This document shows, in pieces, positions 8,358 to 16,790 of a stretch of DNA of 33,802 nt. The DNA comes from Cytophagia bacterium CHB2 (GTDB taxonomy: Bacteria > Zhuqueibacterota > Zhuqueibacteria > Zhuqueibacterales > Zhuqueibacteraceae). Under the pieces are notes generated by a model that was not told the DNA's origin, did no database searches, and saw only the letters and a list, made by a program, of their open reading frames with translations. Position 1 is the stretch's first letter, and each line of letters begins with the position of its first letter. Both the position numbers and the translations under genes were made by a program. The stretch is from contig SZPB01000018.1 in assembly GCA_030263535.1 (NCBI GenBank), positions 1 to 33,802 on the forward strand, in the 5' to 3' direction.

Positions 8358-9664
8358 TTCAGTATCTCCCAACGACCGGCCTTTGTGGAACCAACATGAC
8401 GAATGATCCCTGCCGATTTTAATTTACCTAAATGGTATTTTATTCCATCATCGCTGAAACCCAATTCTACTGCCATCGCTTTGCGTGTTATCGTCGGATT
8501 AGTGCGTAGCAAAGCCAAAATTTTTTCTTGGGTAGTTTCTTGGGTAGTGCTTCCCATTTGCTGCTCAGAAAAATGGAACCCAAACCATAATCCCGTCTTT
8601 TCATAATTTATTTCCGGCTCCGGCAGCCTGGCGGCTTTGCATGCTTCCAAAATGCGCGCGATGCCTCTGCCCCAGGCCTCGATCATGCCCGCCCGGAAGA
8701 AGACGTTGGCGATGTCGGGATTGAAGGGTTGGGAGGGATGTTTGCCTTTCAGCTTGGCCACTGTCCAGTCAGGGGGAAGCTCGCCGGGGTTCCACACCAT
8801 GTTCTTGTCAGAATACACACTGATCTGAATTGGAGTATCGGCTCCATAATCCTTGTGGATGATGGCGTTCAAGACCGCCTCACGCAGAGCCGCCTCAGGT
8901 ACGGGAAAGGTTTCCAAGCGCCGGATGCCCCGGTAGCTGATGCTCGCCCTCAGGTATTTGGTGAGCAAGAGATCCATCGTCTTGGACACCTGGGTCAAGA
9001 GATCGCCGTGGATTTCGTCGTGATAAAGCAGATCCGTGCTGGTACGAAAGAAACCGATCTTCACAAAGGCACCGGTGAAGAAGCGTTCCGGATCGGGATG
9101 GAACACAAGCACAGCGGCCCGTTTGAGATATTGGTTGTCGAGCAAATGCAGCTTATCGATAAGCCCCGGTGTGGATTCCCGCAGGATGGTGGAATCCAGA
9201 CGCTGGCTTTCGCGCGCTAATTGCCGGAAGGCAACAATGGCCGGCTTGGACAAATCCTTGATTGTAACGTGCGGCACCGGCACACCGTCCCAGTGCCGTC
9301 CCTGCTTGCGCAAAAGGAAACGGTCCAGCGCGGCACCCTTGAGAATCTGGTTCGTGCTGCCGCTGCGATAGAAATACTCGCCTTTGTAGCTCACCGGATT
9401 CGAATAGGGCTCCACCACGATTTCAAGGTATTCTCTGCCAGCTTTTGCACGTAGGTTGACTTTCACCATGATGCCCAGAATGTCCCTGACCTTGTTGGGA
9501 ATATCCTCGAGCAGTTTCGGCGCATTGGCAACGCCCACAACTTCACCCCGGTCATTCTTTCCGATCACCAGCGTACCGCCCTCGGCATTGGCAAAGCCGC
9601 AAATCCATTTGAGATATTCATCCCGCCAAGAGGCTTTGTATTCGATACTCTGGTCTTCTTTCAT
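8354..9664 (-). CDS. AlbA_2/Schlafen-type putative ATP-binding and DNA-binding protein
   Basis: A 436-residue protein inserted between hsdS and hsdR. Residues 1-130 match the AlbA_2 (Schlafen AAA_4) fold: SIEYKASWRDEYLKWICGFA, NAEGGTLVIGKNDRGEVVGV, and FYRSGSTNQIL. The middle has an ATPase-like region of the kind called RecG-like C-terminal (REAVLNAIIHKDYG, near 275; WGRGIARILEACK). The last ~60 residues form a winged helix (ITRKAMAVELGFSDDGIKYH), preceded by a TTQETTQEKI linker common in this group. Such proteins frequently accompany type I restriction loci, perhaps as regulators or effectors. Coupling by four-base overlaps on both sides makes it an integral gene of this operon. The molecular role is not established. 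Confidence 0.88.
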   Translation of the reverse strand: MKEDQSIEYKASWRDEYLKWICGFANAEGGTLVIGKNDRGEVVGVANAPKLLEDIPNKVRDILGIMVKVNLRAKAGREYLEIVVEPYSNPVSYKGEYFYRSGSTNQILKGAALDRFLLRKQGRHWDGVPVPHVTIKDLSKPAIVAFRQLARESQRLDSTILRESTPGLIDKLHLLDNQYLKRAAVLVFHPDPERFFTGAFVKIGFFRTSTDLLYHDEIHGDLLTQVSKTMDLLLTKYLRASISYRGIRRLETFPVPEAALREAVLNAIIHKDYGADTPIQISVYSDKNMVWNPGELPPDWTVAKLKGKHPSQPFNPDIANVFFRAGMIEAWGRGIARILEACKAARLPEPEINYEKTGLWFGFHFSEQQMGSTTQETTQEKILALLRTNPTITRKAMAVELGFSDDGIKYHLGKLKSAGIIRHVGSTKAGRWEILK

Positions 9665-10893
9665 ATCAACCGTACCCTCCCGGTTAAAAGTTCCTGCATC
9701 ATGCCCTGCTTGAGCTGGCGAACTTTCGCGAGTTTGGCTTCCAGCGCGGCGATCTCGGCGTCCATGTCGCTCAGGATGGCGGCGATGGCGGTTTGTTCGG
9801 CCAACTCTGGCAAAGGAATCGGAACACCTCCAATCTCGCCCATGTTGATTTTCTTGGGGGAGGCGTTCATCAACGACCTTTCCTCAATATCAAGCCTGAA
9901 TTGGCGGCATTTTGTGTAACAATGGATATAGCGTGAATCTATGCCATGCTTCACCTTCAGCAAAGCCAAGCTCACGTAGATACTGGCCTCAACATCCCAA
10001 TCAATCAGCTTTGTATCGCCTATAGCACCGATACGGGTAAGGAGAATGTCGCCCTTTTCTGGCTTGCACCGTTTGACGAGTTGATTGTGCTCTTTCACGG
10101 ATATGAACTTTGTGTCCGCGAAGTTGTTGGCTGTAACATTCTCCACGCTGTAGAAAGGAATTCCCGTTTCCATGTATTGCGGTGTGAAATGAGTGCCGTC
10201 GGTAATTGAGCTACAAACGTCCATCAACGTCTTCACCTCCCACTCTCCACTAAACTCCGGCAGGCGCTTCTTGCCGGTGAGCAACTCCTGCATGGCGCCT
10301 TGTTTGATCTGACGTTTTTTGGCGATGAGCTGCTCCAGCGATTCGATGAGGGCATCCGCATCGCTCAACGCCTCGGCGATGGCTTCTTGTTCGGAGAGGG
10401 AGGATGGACGCGGAATTGGAACTTTTTCGAATTTATCCTTCGGTAAGTGGGCAATACTAGTTTGCGTTACAAAGTTGGTCAAATATCCAGTTGATGCCAA
10501 CCGTTGAAGTACGTTTAACATCAATTGCACTTTGTAACCACGAATTGGCCGAAGTCTATGCAATGCTTTCTGATAATAACATTCCGCAATCGGTTCGTTC
10601 CAAATTGCAGCGCGCCCAATTTCTCCCCCTTCGCAAACAAGAAGGTCACCTTTGAGCAGTCGAAAACGTTGGAGATCAGACGGAGTCATTCTGATAACAC
10701 CAAGGTCATTGAGATCTATGCGCCCCCACTGGACGGCTCTATTGCCCAAATAAGACTTTGGTACGCCGACGTTTTTTTCAGAATCCAACATTTTACCGAG
10801 TTGGATTGAGAATTCGTTGCCTACTGTGGTAACGTCCCAATCCTCCGGAATCAACCCCACCTCTGTCTGTTTGTAGCCCGGCTTCATTTCCAT
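9661..10893 (-). CDS. hsdS: Type I restriction enzyme specificity subunit (HsdS)
   Basis: DNA recognition subunit with the normal two-fold layout. The first target recognition domain begins KQTEVGLIPEDWDVTTVGNE and the second at GEWEVKTLMDVCSSITDGTH. Each is followed by a conserved helix of the pattern EQEAIAEALSDADALIESLE or EQTAIAAILSDMDAEIAALE, then KQG-M-QELLTGK/R. Length is 410 residues, as usual. The start chosen is ATG 10893, which overlaps the end of hsdM by ten bases and has GGAAAGGA upstream; ATG 10887 is an ATGA-overlap alternative. A reading extending to 11070 is only an out-of-frame read of hsdM. The target sequence cannot be deduced here. Confidence 0.95.
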   Translation of the reverse strand: MEMKPGYKQTEVGLIPEDWDVTTVGNEFSIQLGKMLDSEKNVGVPKSYLGNRAVQWGRIDLNDLGVIRMTPSDLQRFRLLKGDLLVCEGGEIGRAAIWNEPIAECYYQKALHRLRPIRGYKVQLMLNVLQRLASTGYLTNFVTQTSIAHLPKDKFEKVPIPRPSSLSEQEAIAEALSDADALIESLEQLIAKKRQIKQGAMQELLTGKKRLPEFSGEWEVKTLMDVCSSITDGTHFTPQYMETGIPFYSVENVTANNFADTKFISVKEHNQLVKRCKPEKGDILLTRIGAIGDTKLIDWDVEASIYVSLALLKVKHGIDSRYIHCYTKCRQFRLDIEERSLMNASPKKINMGEIGGVPIPLPELAEQTAIAAILSDMDAEIAALEAKLAKVRQLKQGMMQELLTGRVRLI

Positions 10894-13298
10894 GCGAATC
10901 CCATCCTTTCCAAATGGCCGTTCACTTTCGCTTCGAGTTCGGCCATGCGGCTGGCCATCTGCGGCAGCGGTGTTGCGTAGCGTTCGGCCAGATCCTTCAC
11001 GCGTTGGGTGAGCGCTTGGCTGATGCGATCCATTTCGCCATGAATGGCAGCCTCCAGCGCGGCGAGCCATTTGTCCTCCACCACCAGCGTCTTGATCTCT
11101 TTTTCAGTAAGCTTGGGATATTGCGCGTAAGCTTTGGCGTCCAACTCGGTCTCGGATTCTTTCAACTTTTTCTTAAGTTCGGATTCTTCATTGGCAAGCT
11201 TCAGCCATTCCTCCAACACCGCCTTCTCTTCCGCTGGCACTTCTTCATTTTCACTTTTCAACTCCTCCAGTCGCGCGATGACATTCGCCTTGCTGATTTT
11301 TTCCAGCTCAGAGAAAGCGCCTTCTTCACCGCCGTGCTCTTCTTCCAACTCATTCATTCGAGCGGTGACGCTTTCCAACTCGGTTTGCAATTGGTTGATC
11401 GCCTCTTGCTCTTTGGCGAAATAGCGGACGACGATGAGTGCTTTGGGAACGAGATCGCAGGCCCAGCCTTTGTCTTTCTCCTTGCCCTTCTTGTCTTTCT
11501 CAATGATGCGATAGGTCTCGGCTTTCCAGCCGTCAGCGGCGATGAGATAGCAATCGTCCTGCATCGTCTCGGCCCAATAATCCATGAGGTGCTGATAAAC
11601 GTCATATTTGTCAATCAGCGGCTTGCCCGCGTAGTGGGCCAAAATATCCTCAGCAAGCGCGGCGATGATTTCCTTCGGATGACAGCCGGCCTTTAAAGCC
11701 TTGAGCGTGCCGGCACTCTTGTTTCGCCAGGCAGCAAAGACGGCATTCATCCTCTCGGTAAAAGCGACGAACTCGGCGTGTTCGTAAATGGTCCGCTTCA
11801 GTTGCGCCAGAGAAATTGACAATTGCGAGTAGTCTTCTCTGAGCGGCTCGAAGAGCGCGGATTTGAGATGAGGCAGGACCGCCCAGTATTTCTCCAGCGC
11901 CTCGATGTCACGGTTCGGCATGCCGCCGCGCAGGTGGCCCGCAATGTCTTGCACGTCCTCGGCCTGCTGGCTGTCGATGTAGCGCGGCAGGTTGAGGTTG
12001 AATTCGTTCTTCTCGATCTCCGCGAAGCTGACCATGCGGGAATATTTTTGAATTTCAAGCTGCCGGTTGAAAACATCAACGATCTTGTGGATGTCCATCG
12101 CGCGCAGGCGGTTCTTGTTGCCATCTTTCATGTAGCCGGCGCTGGCATCGATCATGAAGATACCCTTGCGAGCGCGGGCGTCTTTCTTGTCGATCACCAC
12201 GATGCAAGCGGGAATGCCGGTGCCGTAGAAGAGATTGGCGGGCAGTCCAATGATGCCTTTGATATAACCCTTGCGCACGAGATTGCGGCGGATGTCGGCC
12301 TCGGCATTGCCGCGAAACAGCACGCCGTGCGGCAGAATGCACGCGCCGGTGCCCGTGCTTTTGAGCGAGCGCACGATGTGCAACAAATAGGCGTAATCAC
12401 CCTGCTTGCCCGGCGGCACGCCAAAAGCCTTGAAGCGTTCGTGCGGATCGTTCAGCGGATCGAGACCGGTGCTCCAGCGCTTGTCGCTGAACGGCGGATT
12501 GGCGACAACGTAGTCGAAGGTTTTAAGCGTATCACCGTCTTTGAATTTGGGATCGGTCAACGTGTTGCCCTGCACGATCAGTGCCGTGGGGTTGTTGTGC
12601 AGAATCATATTCATGCGCGCCAAGCCTGAAGTGGCAGCGTCTTTCTCCTGCCCATTCAAAGTGACCGGCGTGCGCGCTTCATCGGCAACCTTGAGCAACA
12701 GCGAGCCGGAGCCGCAAGTAGGGTCATAGACAGTGGTGGCGCTGGTGGTCTTGGCCTCGCGAATGCCAAGAATCTGCGCGATGATGCGGCTCACCTCCGC
12801 GGGCGTGTAGAATTGGCCTTTGCTCTTGCCACTCTCCGTGGCAAAGTGGCGCATGAGGTATTCGTAGGCATCGCCCAGAATATCATCGCCCTCCGCGCGA
12901 TTCTTGGAGAAATCGAGCGCCGGGTTTTCGAAGATGGCGATGAGGTTCGTAAGGCGCTCGATCTTTTCCTTGCCGTCGCCGAGTTTGGTGGCGTCGTTGA
13001 AATCGGGAAAATCGGACTGGGAAATCTGCCTATTGTGCTTGGCCAGCGGTGCGACAATCTTTTTGTTGATGTCATCGCCAATGTTCGTCTTACCCTTGAG
13101 TGCGACCATATCACGAAAGCTCGCGCCTTTGGGGATCGTGATGGGAGCAAAACGGACGCCGGCGTATTTGTCGCTAATGTATTTGATGAAGAGCAGAACG
13201 AGCACGTAATCTTTGTACTGGCTGGCATCCATGCCGCCGCGCAGCTCGTCGCAACTTGCCCAGAGGGAGGAGTAGAGTTCGGATTTTTTGATGGCCAT
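10884..13298 (-). CDS. hsdM: Type I restriction enzyme methyltransferase subunit (HsdM)
   Basis: N6-adenine methyltransferase subunit, 804 residues. The N-terminal helical domain starts at SELYSSLWASCDELRGGMDA. The SAM-binding motif DPTCGSGSLLLKVA lies at 192-205 and the catalytic NPPF at 267-270. FATESGKSKGQFYTPAEVSR (151-170) is a typical HsdM signature. Beyond ~residue 480 the protein continues for 320 residues with a long charged coiled coil (NQLQTELESVTARMNELEEE, then repeated Glu/Lys helices), which ordinary ~500-residue HsdM lacks but the longer HsdM subfamily has. It is the first gene of the operon. No strong ribosome binding site precedes the ATG. It should modify host DNA and form the M2S1 core. 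Confidence 0.96.
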   Translation of the reverse strand: MAIKKSELYSSLWASCDELRGGMDASQYKDYVLVLLFIKYISDKYAGVRFAPITIPKGASFRDMVALKGKTNIGDDINKKIVAPLAKHNRQISQSDFPDFNDATKLGDGKEKIERLTNLIAIFENPALDFSKNRAEGDDILGDAYEYLMRHFATESGKSKGQFYTPAEVSRIIAQILGIREAKTTSATTVYDPTCGSGSLLLKVADEARTPVTLNGQEKDAATSGLARMNMILHNNPTALIVQGNTLTDPKFKDGDTLKTFDYVVANPPFSDKRWSTGLDPLNDPHERFKAFGVPPGKQGDYAYLLHIVRSLKSTGTGACILPHGVLFRGNAEADIRRNLVRKGYIKGIIGLPANLFYGTGIPACIVVIDKKDARARKGIFMIDASAGYMKDGNKNRLRAMDIHKIVDVFNRQLEIQKYSRMVSFAEIEKNEFNLNLPRYIDSQQAEDVQDIAGHLRGGMPNRDIEALEKYWAVLPHLKSALFEPLREDYSQLSISLAQLKRTIYEHAEFVAFTERMNAVFAAWRNKSAGTLKALKAGCHPKEIIAALAEDILAHYAGKPLIDKYDVYQHLMDYWAETMQDDCYLIAADGWKAETYRIIEKDKKGKEKDKGWACDLVPKALIVVRYFAKEQEAINQLQTELESVTARMNELEEEHGGEEGAFSELEKISKANVIARLEELKSENEEVPAEEKAVLEEWLKLANEESELKKKLKESETELDAKAYAQYPKLTEKEIKTLVVEDKWLAALEAAIHGEMDRISQALTQRVKDLAERYATPLPQMASRMAELEAKVNGHLERMGFAWK

Positions 13299-13901
13299 TG
13301 GGTTGAGTCTGTTCGTCGGTTTCAGAAGGTTTCAAAATCGTTTATCAACTCATGCAAAAAACATGATCGGCTCTGTCACAGTTGGCTGGGGCTAACGTGA
13401 AACTTCATTGACTTTCGAAATAACGCGGAATTCACGTCTGCAGGGCTGCATTCCGAAGATGCATAAAGAGTGGTATCTAAATTGGTAAGATGAACGGTAT
13501 CTGTCATGAACGCATCGAAGTCCCCGAAAACGCAAAACCCTTGCAAATCCAAGGCACGCTTTGGGAGAGCGCGGAATAACCTGCAAGGGTTGAAAAGCCG
13601 GCTTTAGTCAAATTTCCCAAATTTTCCTTGTAGCGCGACTTTACGAATTATATACCATTTTATCAAACTTTTTTTCGGGAGGGACAAATACGAGTAAACA
13701 ACTACAAAGTCATTTCTCTGTTGGATGATTCGTCGAATGTAGAGGCGTGTCACCGCGGGGCAACAGGACAGAAGTTAAGACCAACTTTATTCGCATAGTC
13801 AGAATGACAGGGTCTCATTTCAGGCATCTCAGCAGTTCGACCCATGCCTGAATTTTGCTTGTCCGTTACGAGAACTCATCATAAGTTGACCGCGACATGC
13901 C
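13299..13901. other. Intergenic region upstream of the hsd operon
   Basis: About 600 bases without a credible gene. It holds a 10-bp inverted repeat at 13536-13591 and an AT-rich stretch around 13640-13675. The latter contains ATTATA (TATAAT on the minus strand) and could carry the operon promoter, but no correctly spaced -35 box was found. A GGGACAAAT copy at 13681-13689 matches one of the repeats near 18.89 kb. Confidence 0.5.
13536..13591. repeat. Inverted repeat AACCCTTGCA ... TGCAAGGGTT
   Basis: Perfect ten-base arms at 13536-13545 and 13582-13591, separated by 36 bases that include a weaker inner fold (acgctttgggagagcg). It lies about 240 bases upstream of hsdM. Neither end looks like a transposon boundary. 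It may form a structured RNA or be a REP-type repeat. Confidence 0.45.
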
Positions 13902-15128
13902 TCACACGTAACGCAACCACCATTCCTTTCTGGTAGCTTTAAAGTCTGCGAACCAACGGCAGGCGAAATAAAGCATCACGATCGCTATCGCCCAAACCAA
14001 GTACAGATGTGCGAGACTCCAGGTGTATCCCTCCGGCGGCGGTGGATTGCCCATGGGATGGTTGGCGAAGAGCCAGGAGCTGACGTCGCCCAGCCGGATC
14101 TTCGACACCACCAGCGCCAATAGGTGAATCAGCGGAATGTGAAGCATGTAGAAGAAGAACGGAACACGGCCAAAGACGCTAATCGCGCGGGCAAGAGAAC
14201 CGCGAACTTTTTCCAGTATCGGAATCAGCGCGATGGTCGGACCCAGCGTCATCAGCAGAAAGTTGAGTGAGGCGGGATACTTTGTGGTGTTGAGAAATGC
14301 AAACAGCGCGGGCATCGTTCCGGCGCCGTTTGGTCCTTGTGCTGCGGAACCCCATGGACGCGGATCACCATAGAGATTGAAGCCGCGCAGCACGAGAAAA
14401 AGCGCCGTGGCGCCGAGGCCGATCGTCAGGCAAAGGCGGTTTCTCTGCGCCGGCGCCAAAGTCAAAATCTTGCCAAACGCATAGCCCACTGCCATAACAC
14501 CAATCCAAGGCACGAGGGAGTAAAGCACAATTAAATTCGGCCCACCATCACCGAACTGAATCGGGCCTGCAAAAAATCCCAGGTAGAGAATTTTCCAAAG
14601 TGCAGCGAGGCTACTGTCTGCGAGAGCCGGGATCAGTTCTTTCAGATGAGGATCTAGCAGGTTATGTCCCGCAATGATGACGAGACCGATGGTTCCGACC
14701 GCGACCAGCGGCAGCTTTACCAGGCCGGCCAACAGGATCATGCACCAGCCAATTGCCCAGATGACGCCGGCCATTTCGTATTGTGCAAACTCGAAATTAA
14801 ATGTCCACGCCACCCGAAGAAACGTCAACTCAAGCAAGATGAGCCAGAAGCCACGGATGATGAGAAACCGAGGCAGGTCGGCGTGTTTGCGACCATAGAA
14901 AAAGGCGCTTGTGCCGGCCAGGAAAAGAAATGCCGGCGCGCAGAAGTGTGTGATCCAGCGGGTAAAGAAAATGCCTGGCTCCGGACCACCGGCGGGAAGG
15001 CCCGAGTAGACCCGTACGTGATCGATAGCCATCAGAATCATGACGGCGCCACGAATGAGATCAATTGACGCAATGCGGAAAGATGGCACAACGTCTTTCG
15101 TCTGGTGTAATGAAGTTGTCGTGGTCAT
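13902..15128 (-). CDS. DUF1624 / acyltransferase-like multi-pass membrane protein
   Basis: A 408-residue membrane protein of the DUF1624 group (COG3503), related to heparan-alpha-glucosaminide N-acetyltransferase-type integral membrane acyltransferases. The diagnostic start RIASIDLIRGAVMILMAIDH is followed by a conserved THFCAPAFLFLAGTSAFFYG. At least nine hydrophobic spans follow (for example FLIIRGFWLILLELTFLRV, and the C-terminal LYLVWAIAIVMLYFACRWFA). The start is taken at ATG 15128. The 35 extra residues from the ATG at 15233 are basic and Pro-rich, do not look like part of the family, and neither start has a clear ribosome binding site. The substrate is unknown. It stands alone between the hsd operon and the ankyrin gene. 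Confidence 0.85.
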   Translation of the reverse strand: MTTTTSLHQTKDVVPSFRIASIDLIRGAVMILMAIDHVRVYSGLPAGGPEPGIFFTRWITHFCAPAFLFLAGTSAFFYGRKHADLPRFLIIRGFWLILLELTFLRVAWTFNFEFAQYEMAGVIWAIGWCMILLAGLVKLPLVAVGTIGLVIIAGHNLLDPHLKELIPALADSSLAALWKILYLGFFAGPIQFGDGGPNLIVLYSLVPWIGVMAVGYAFGKILTLAPAQRNRLCLTIGLGATALFLVLRGFNLYGDPRPWGSAAQGPNGAGTMPALFAFLNTTKYPASLNFLLMTLGPTIALIPILEKVRGSLARAISVFGRVPFFFYMLHIPLIHLLALVVSKIRLGDVSSWLFANHPMGNPPPPEGYTWSLAHLYLVWAIAIVMLYFACRWFADFKATRKEWWLRYV

Positions 15129-15345
15129 CAAGTCGTATAATGGGGTGAACCGCCAGGTGCGTGGCTTGCGAGTCCGGCGATGAGGGGAGGGAGAGAAGCC
15201 CGCCCCGACTCGCTTAGAAAAGATAGCTTGCATTTACCACGATTTCTTTCTCGAACTCGAGCACAGCTTTTCTTTCTTACGAATCTGCTTCTCGCTCTTT
15301 CACACTTTGTATTATTCATCATTTTACCGAGATACCTTGAGATGA

Positions 15346-16503
15346 TCATTTGGTTAGGCTTTTAATATCACTTGGATCCGCACCGTTTGCTAGAAGCATG
15401 TCCACAATATCCGAATGATTATGAGCTGCTGCATGCCAAAGTGCAGAAACGCCACCCTTATTTTTGAGATTAATATTGGCATGATTATCAATTAATATCT
15501 TGACGGCTTTAGTTTGCCCGTTTCGTGCTGCTCTCATTAAGGCCGTATATCCACCATCTGCACCACTTGCCCTCGTACCATCTGACCTAGCATTAACGTC
15601 TGCCCCGTTATCAATGAGAATTTTCATAATGTCGTCATAACCAAATCGCGCCGCAATCATAAGCGCAGTAACTTCGATAGAGCCTTGTGCTTTCGAGTTT
15701 ACATCGGCACCATTTTCGACCAACATCTTGACAACTTCAACTTGATTTCGGCGTGTGGCAGACATTAGCGCCGTTTGTCCCTCCACATTTGTTTCATTGA
15801 CATCGGCACCTTCCTTTATAAGCTTTCGCACTTCTGCTATATCGCCATTGTATGCAGCAGACATCAAAGGCGTATTCCTAATCTTGACAGGTATTTCACT
15901 CTCACTGTTGGCAAAGGAGTCAGTCAAAGCCTTTTTGAAATCTCCATCTGATATCAAAGGCACATTCCTAATCTTGACAGGTATTTCACTCTCACTATTG
16001 GCAAAGGCGACAGTCAAAGCCTTTTTGAAATCTTCCATGGTGTAATTCTTCTTTTCAAACATGAATTTAATTGCCGCTTTTGCGCCTCCCTCGTCTGTTA
16101 TTCCGATTTGTATTTGATCTCGGCCTAATTTCACTTCATGAATCTCTACTTTTCTACCTTTATGCCAAACTCGCACCTCTCCATCTTTTATTTTCTTGCT
16201 CGCCTCGTCTGCAAAATCTTCTGCTGCTGTGGATTGTGTGTCTCTAAATGCAGATAGCCCTTCACCAACTTTTGCTTTGTAGTATGTCTTCCCATCAGGA
16301 TCAACATATGTCGCATCTTTTCCTCCTATGCCATACTGAATTCTTACAACGTCGATTCTCAACCATTTTTGCTGTCCTTCTAGTTCTTTTGCCATAGCTT
16401 GTATTGTTGTTGTTGAGTCCCCCTGCCCTCCAGCAAAAATTGGCGGAATAGAAAACGCGACGATAAAAAGTATCGAACATTCAAAATAGATAAAGCGTTT
16501 CAT
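15346..16503 (-). CDS. Exported ankyrin-repeat protein with internal tandem duplication
   Basis: A 385-residue protein. The start is ATG 16503, with GGAGG six bases upstream; the first ~24 residues (MKRFIYFECSILFIVAFSIP, then Ala-Gly) are a signal peptide. Residues 30-160 form an unrecognised alpha/beta domain with a KVGEGLSAF and a charged EVRVWHKGRKVEIHE segment. Two nearly identical 30-residue units (FANSESEIPVKIRN) follow. The C-terminal ~180 residues are about five ankyrin repeats (for example GQTALMSATRRNQVEVVKML, then VENGADVN). Ankyrin repeats bind proteins. The export signal suggests a periplasmic or surface location. Partner and role are unknown. Confidence 0.85.
   Translation of the reverse strand: MKRFIYFECSILFIVAFSIPPIFAGGQGDSTTTIQAMAKELEGQQKWLRIDVVRIQYGIGGKDATYVDPDGKTYYKAKVGEGLSAFRDTQSTAAEDFADEASKKIKDGEVRVWHKGRKVEIHEVKLGRDQIQIGITDEGGAKAAIKFMFEKKNYTMEDFKKALTVAFANSESEIPVKIRNVPLISDGDFKKALTDSFANSESEIPVKIRNTPLMSAAYNGDIAEVRKLIKEGADVNETNVEGQTALMSATRRNQVEVVKMLVENGADVNSKAQGSIEVTALMIAARFGYDDIMKILIDNGADVNARSDGTRASGADGGYTALMRAARNGQTKAVKILIDNHANINLKNKGGVSALWHAAAHNHSDIVDMLLANGADPSDIKSLTK
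15863..16036. repeat. 90-bp tandem duplication inside the ankyrin gene
   Basis: Two copies of about 84 bases, at 15863-15946 and 15953-16036, are offset by exactly 90 bases and differ at only a few positions. Each encodes a unit containing DFKKALT-x-x-FANSESEIPV then KIRN. The near identity at the DNA level shows a recent, in-frame duplication of 30 codons. Confidence 0.85.
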
Positions 16504-16687
16504 TTTAAGCCTCCGTATATAAAGACGGTGATCTGTGGTCTTATTAAACCATCGAATTTCCTTTGCATACCGAATCACAGTTTTGGAATTTTAGGGCAAC
16601 CTCAAATCAATGCCTCAAAAATACTTCAAAAACTTCCTCAGCGCGACTCCGGAAGTTCTAATACGAGTTTCAGCGGTTACGGGATTT

Positions 16688-16702
16688 CCCGCCGAGCGGG
16701 AT
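16688..16702. repeat. GC-rich palindrome in the wreck of a sorting tail
   Basis: The bases tcccgc-cga-gcggga form a perfect six-base stem. It lies where the sorting tail of the beta-propeller gene should continue. The surrounding sequence (about 16600-16718) reads as non-coding and replaces the expected NPFNPST segment, which suggests that a small palindromic repeat unit inserted there. Confidence 0.45.
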
Positions 16703-16717
16703 GTCGCGTCGCGCCAA

Positions 16718-16790
16718 AAAAGATTGGGATAGTTTTGTTCCAGCGTAAAACCAATTTGGGCTTGACTGAAATCATCTTCCTTCTTCAGTA
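16718..16790 (-). pseudogene. Out-of-frame remnant of a type IX secretion tail
   Basis: In the frame next to the end of the beta-propeller gene the sequence reads DDFSQAQIGFTLEQNYPN, the exact beginning of a type IX sorting tail. It is then lost: LFWRDATSRS replaces the expected PFNPST. Two lesions are visible. One is a one-base shift in the GAAGAAGGAAGATGA run at about 16770-16785; removing one G restores the join. The other is loss of everything after Y-P-N. The propeller protein therefore probably once carried a full tail. Confidence 0.7.

Noticed and set aside
7419-8399. Long plus-strand open frame opposite hsdR
   Set aside because: An antisense shadow of the HsdR nuclease and motor region; no independent features.
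10894-11070. Upstream extension of hsdS
   Set aside because: The extra 59 residues are an out-of-frame read of hsdM; HsdS homology starts only near the ATG at 10893.
15129-15233. N-terminal extension of the DUF1624 protein
   Set aside because: The residues are basic, Pro-rich and precede the normal family start; treated as untranslated leader.
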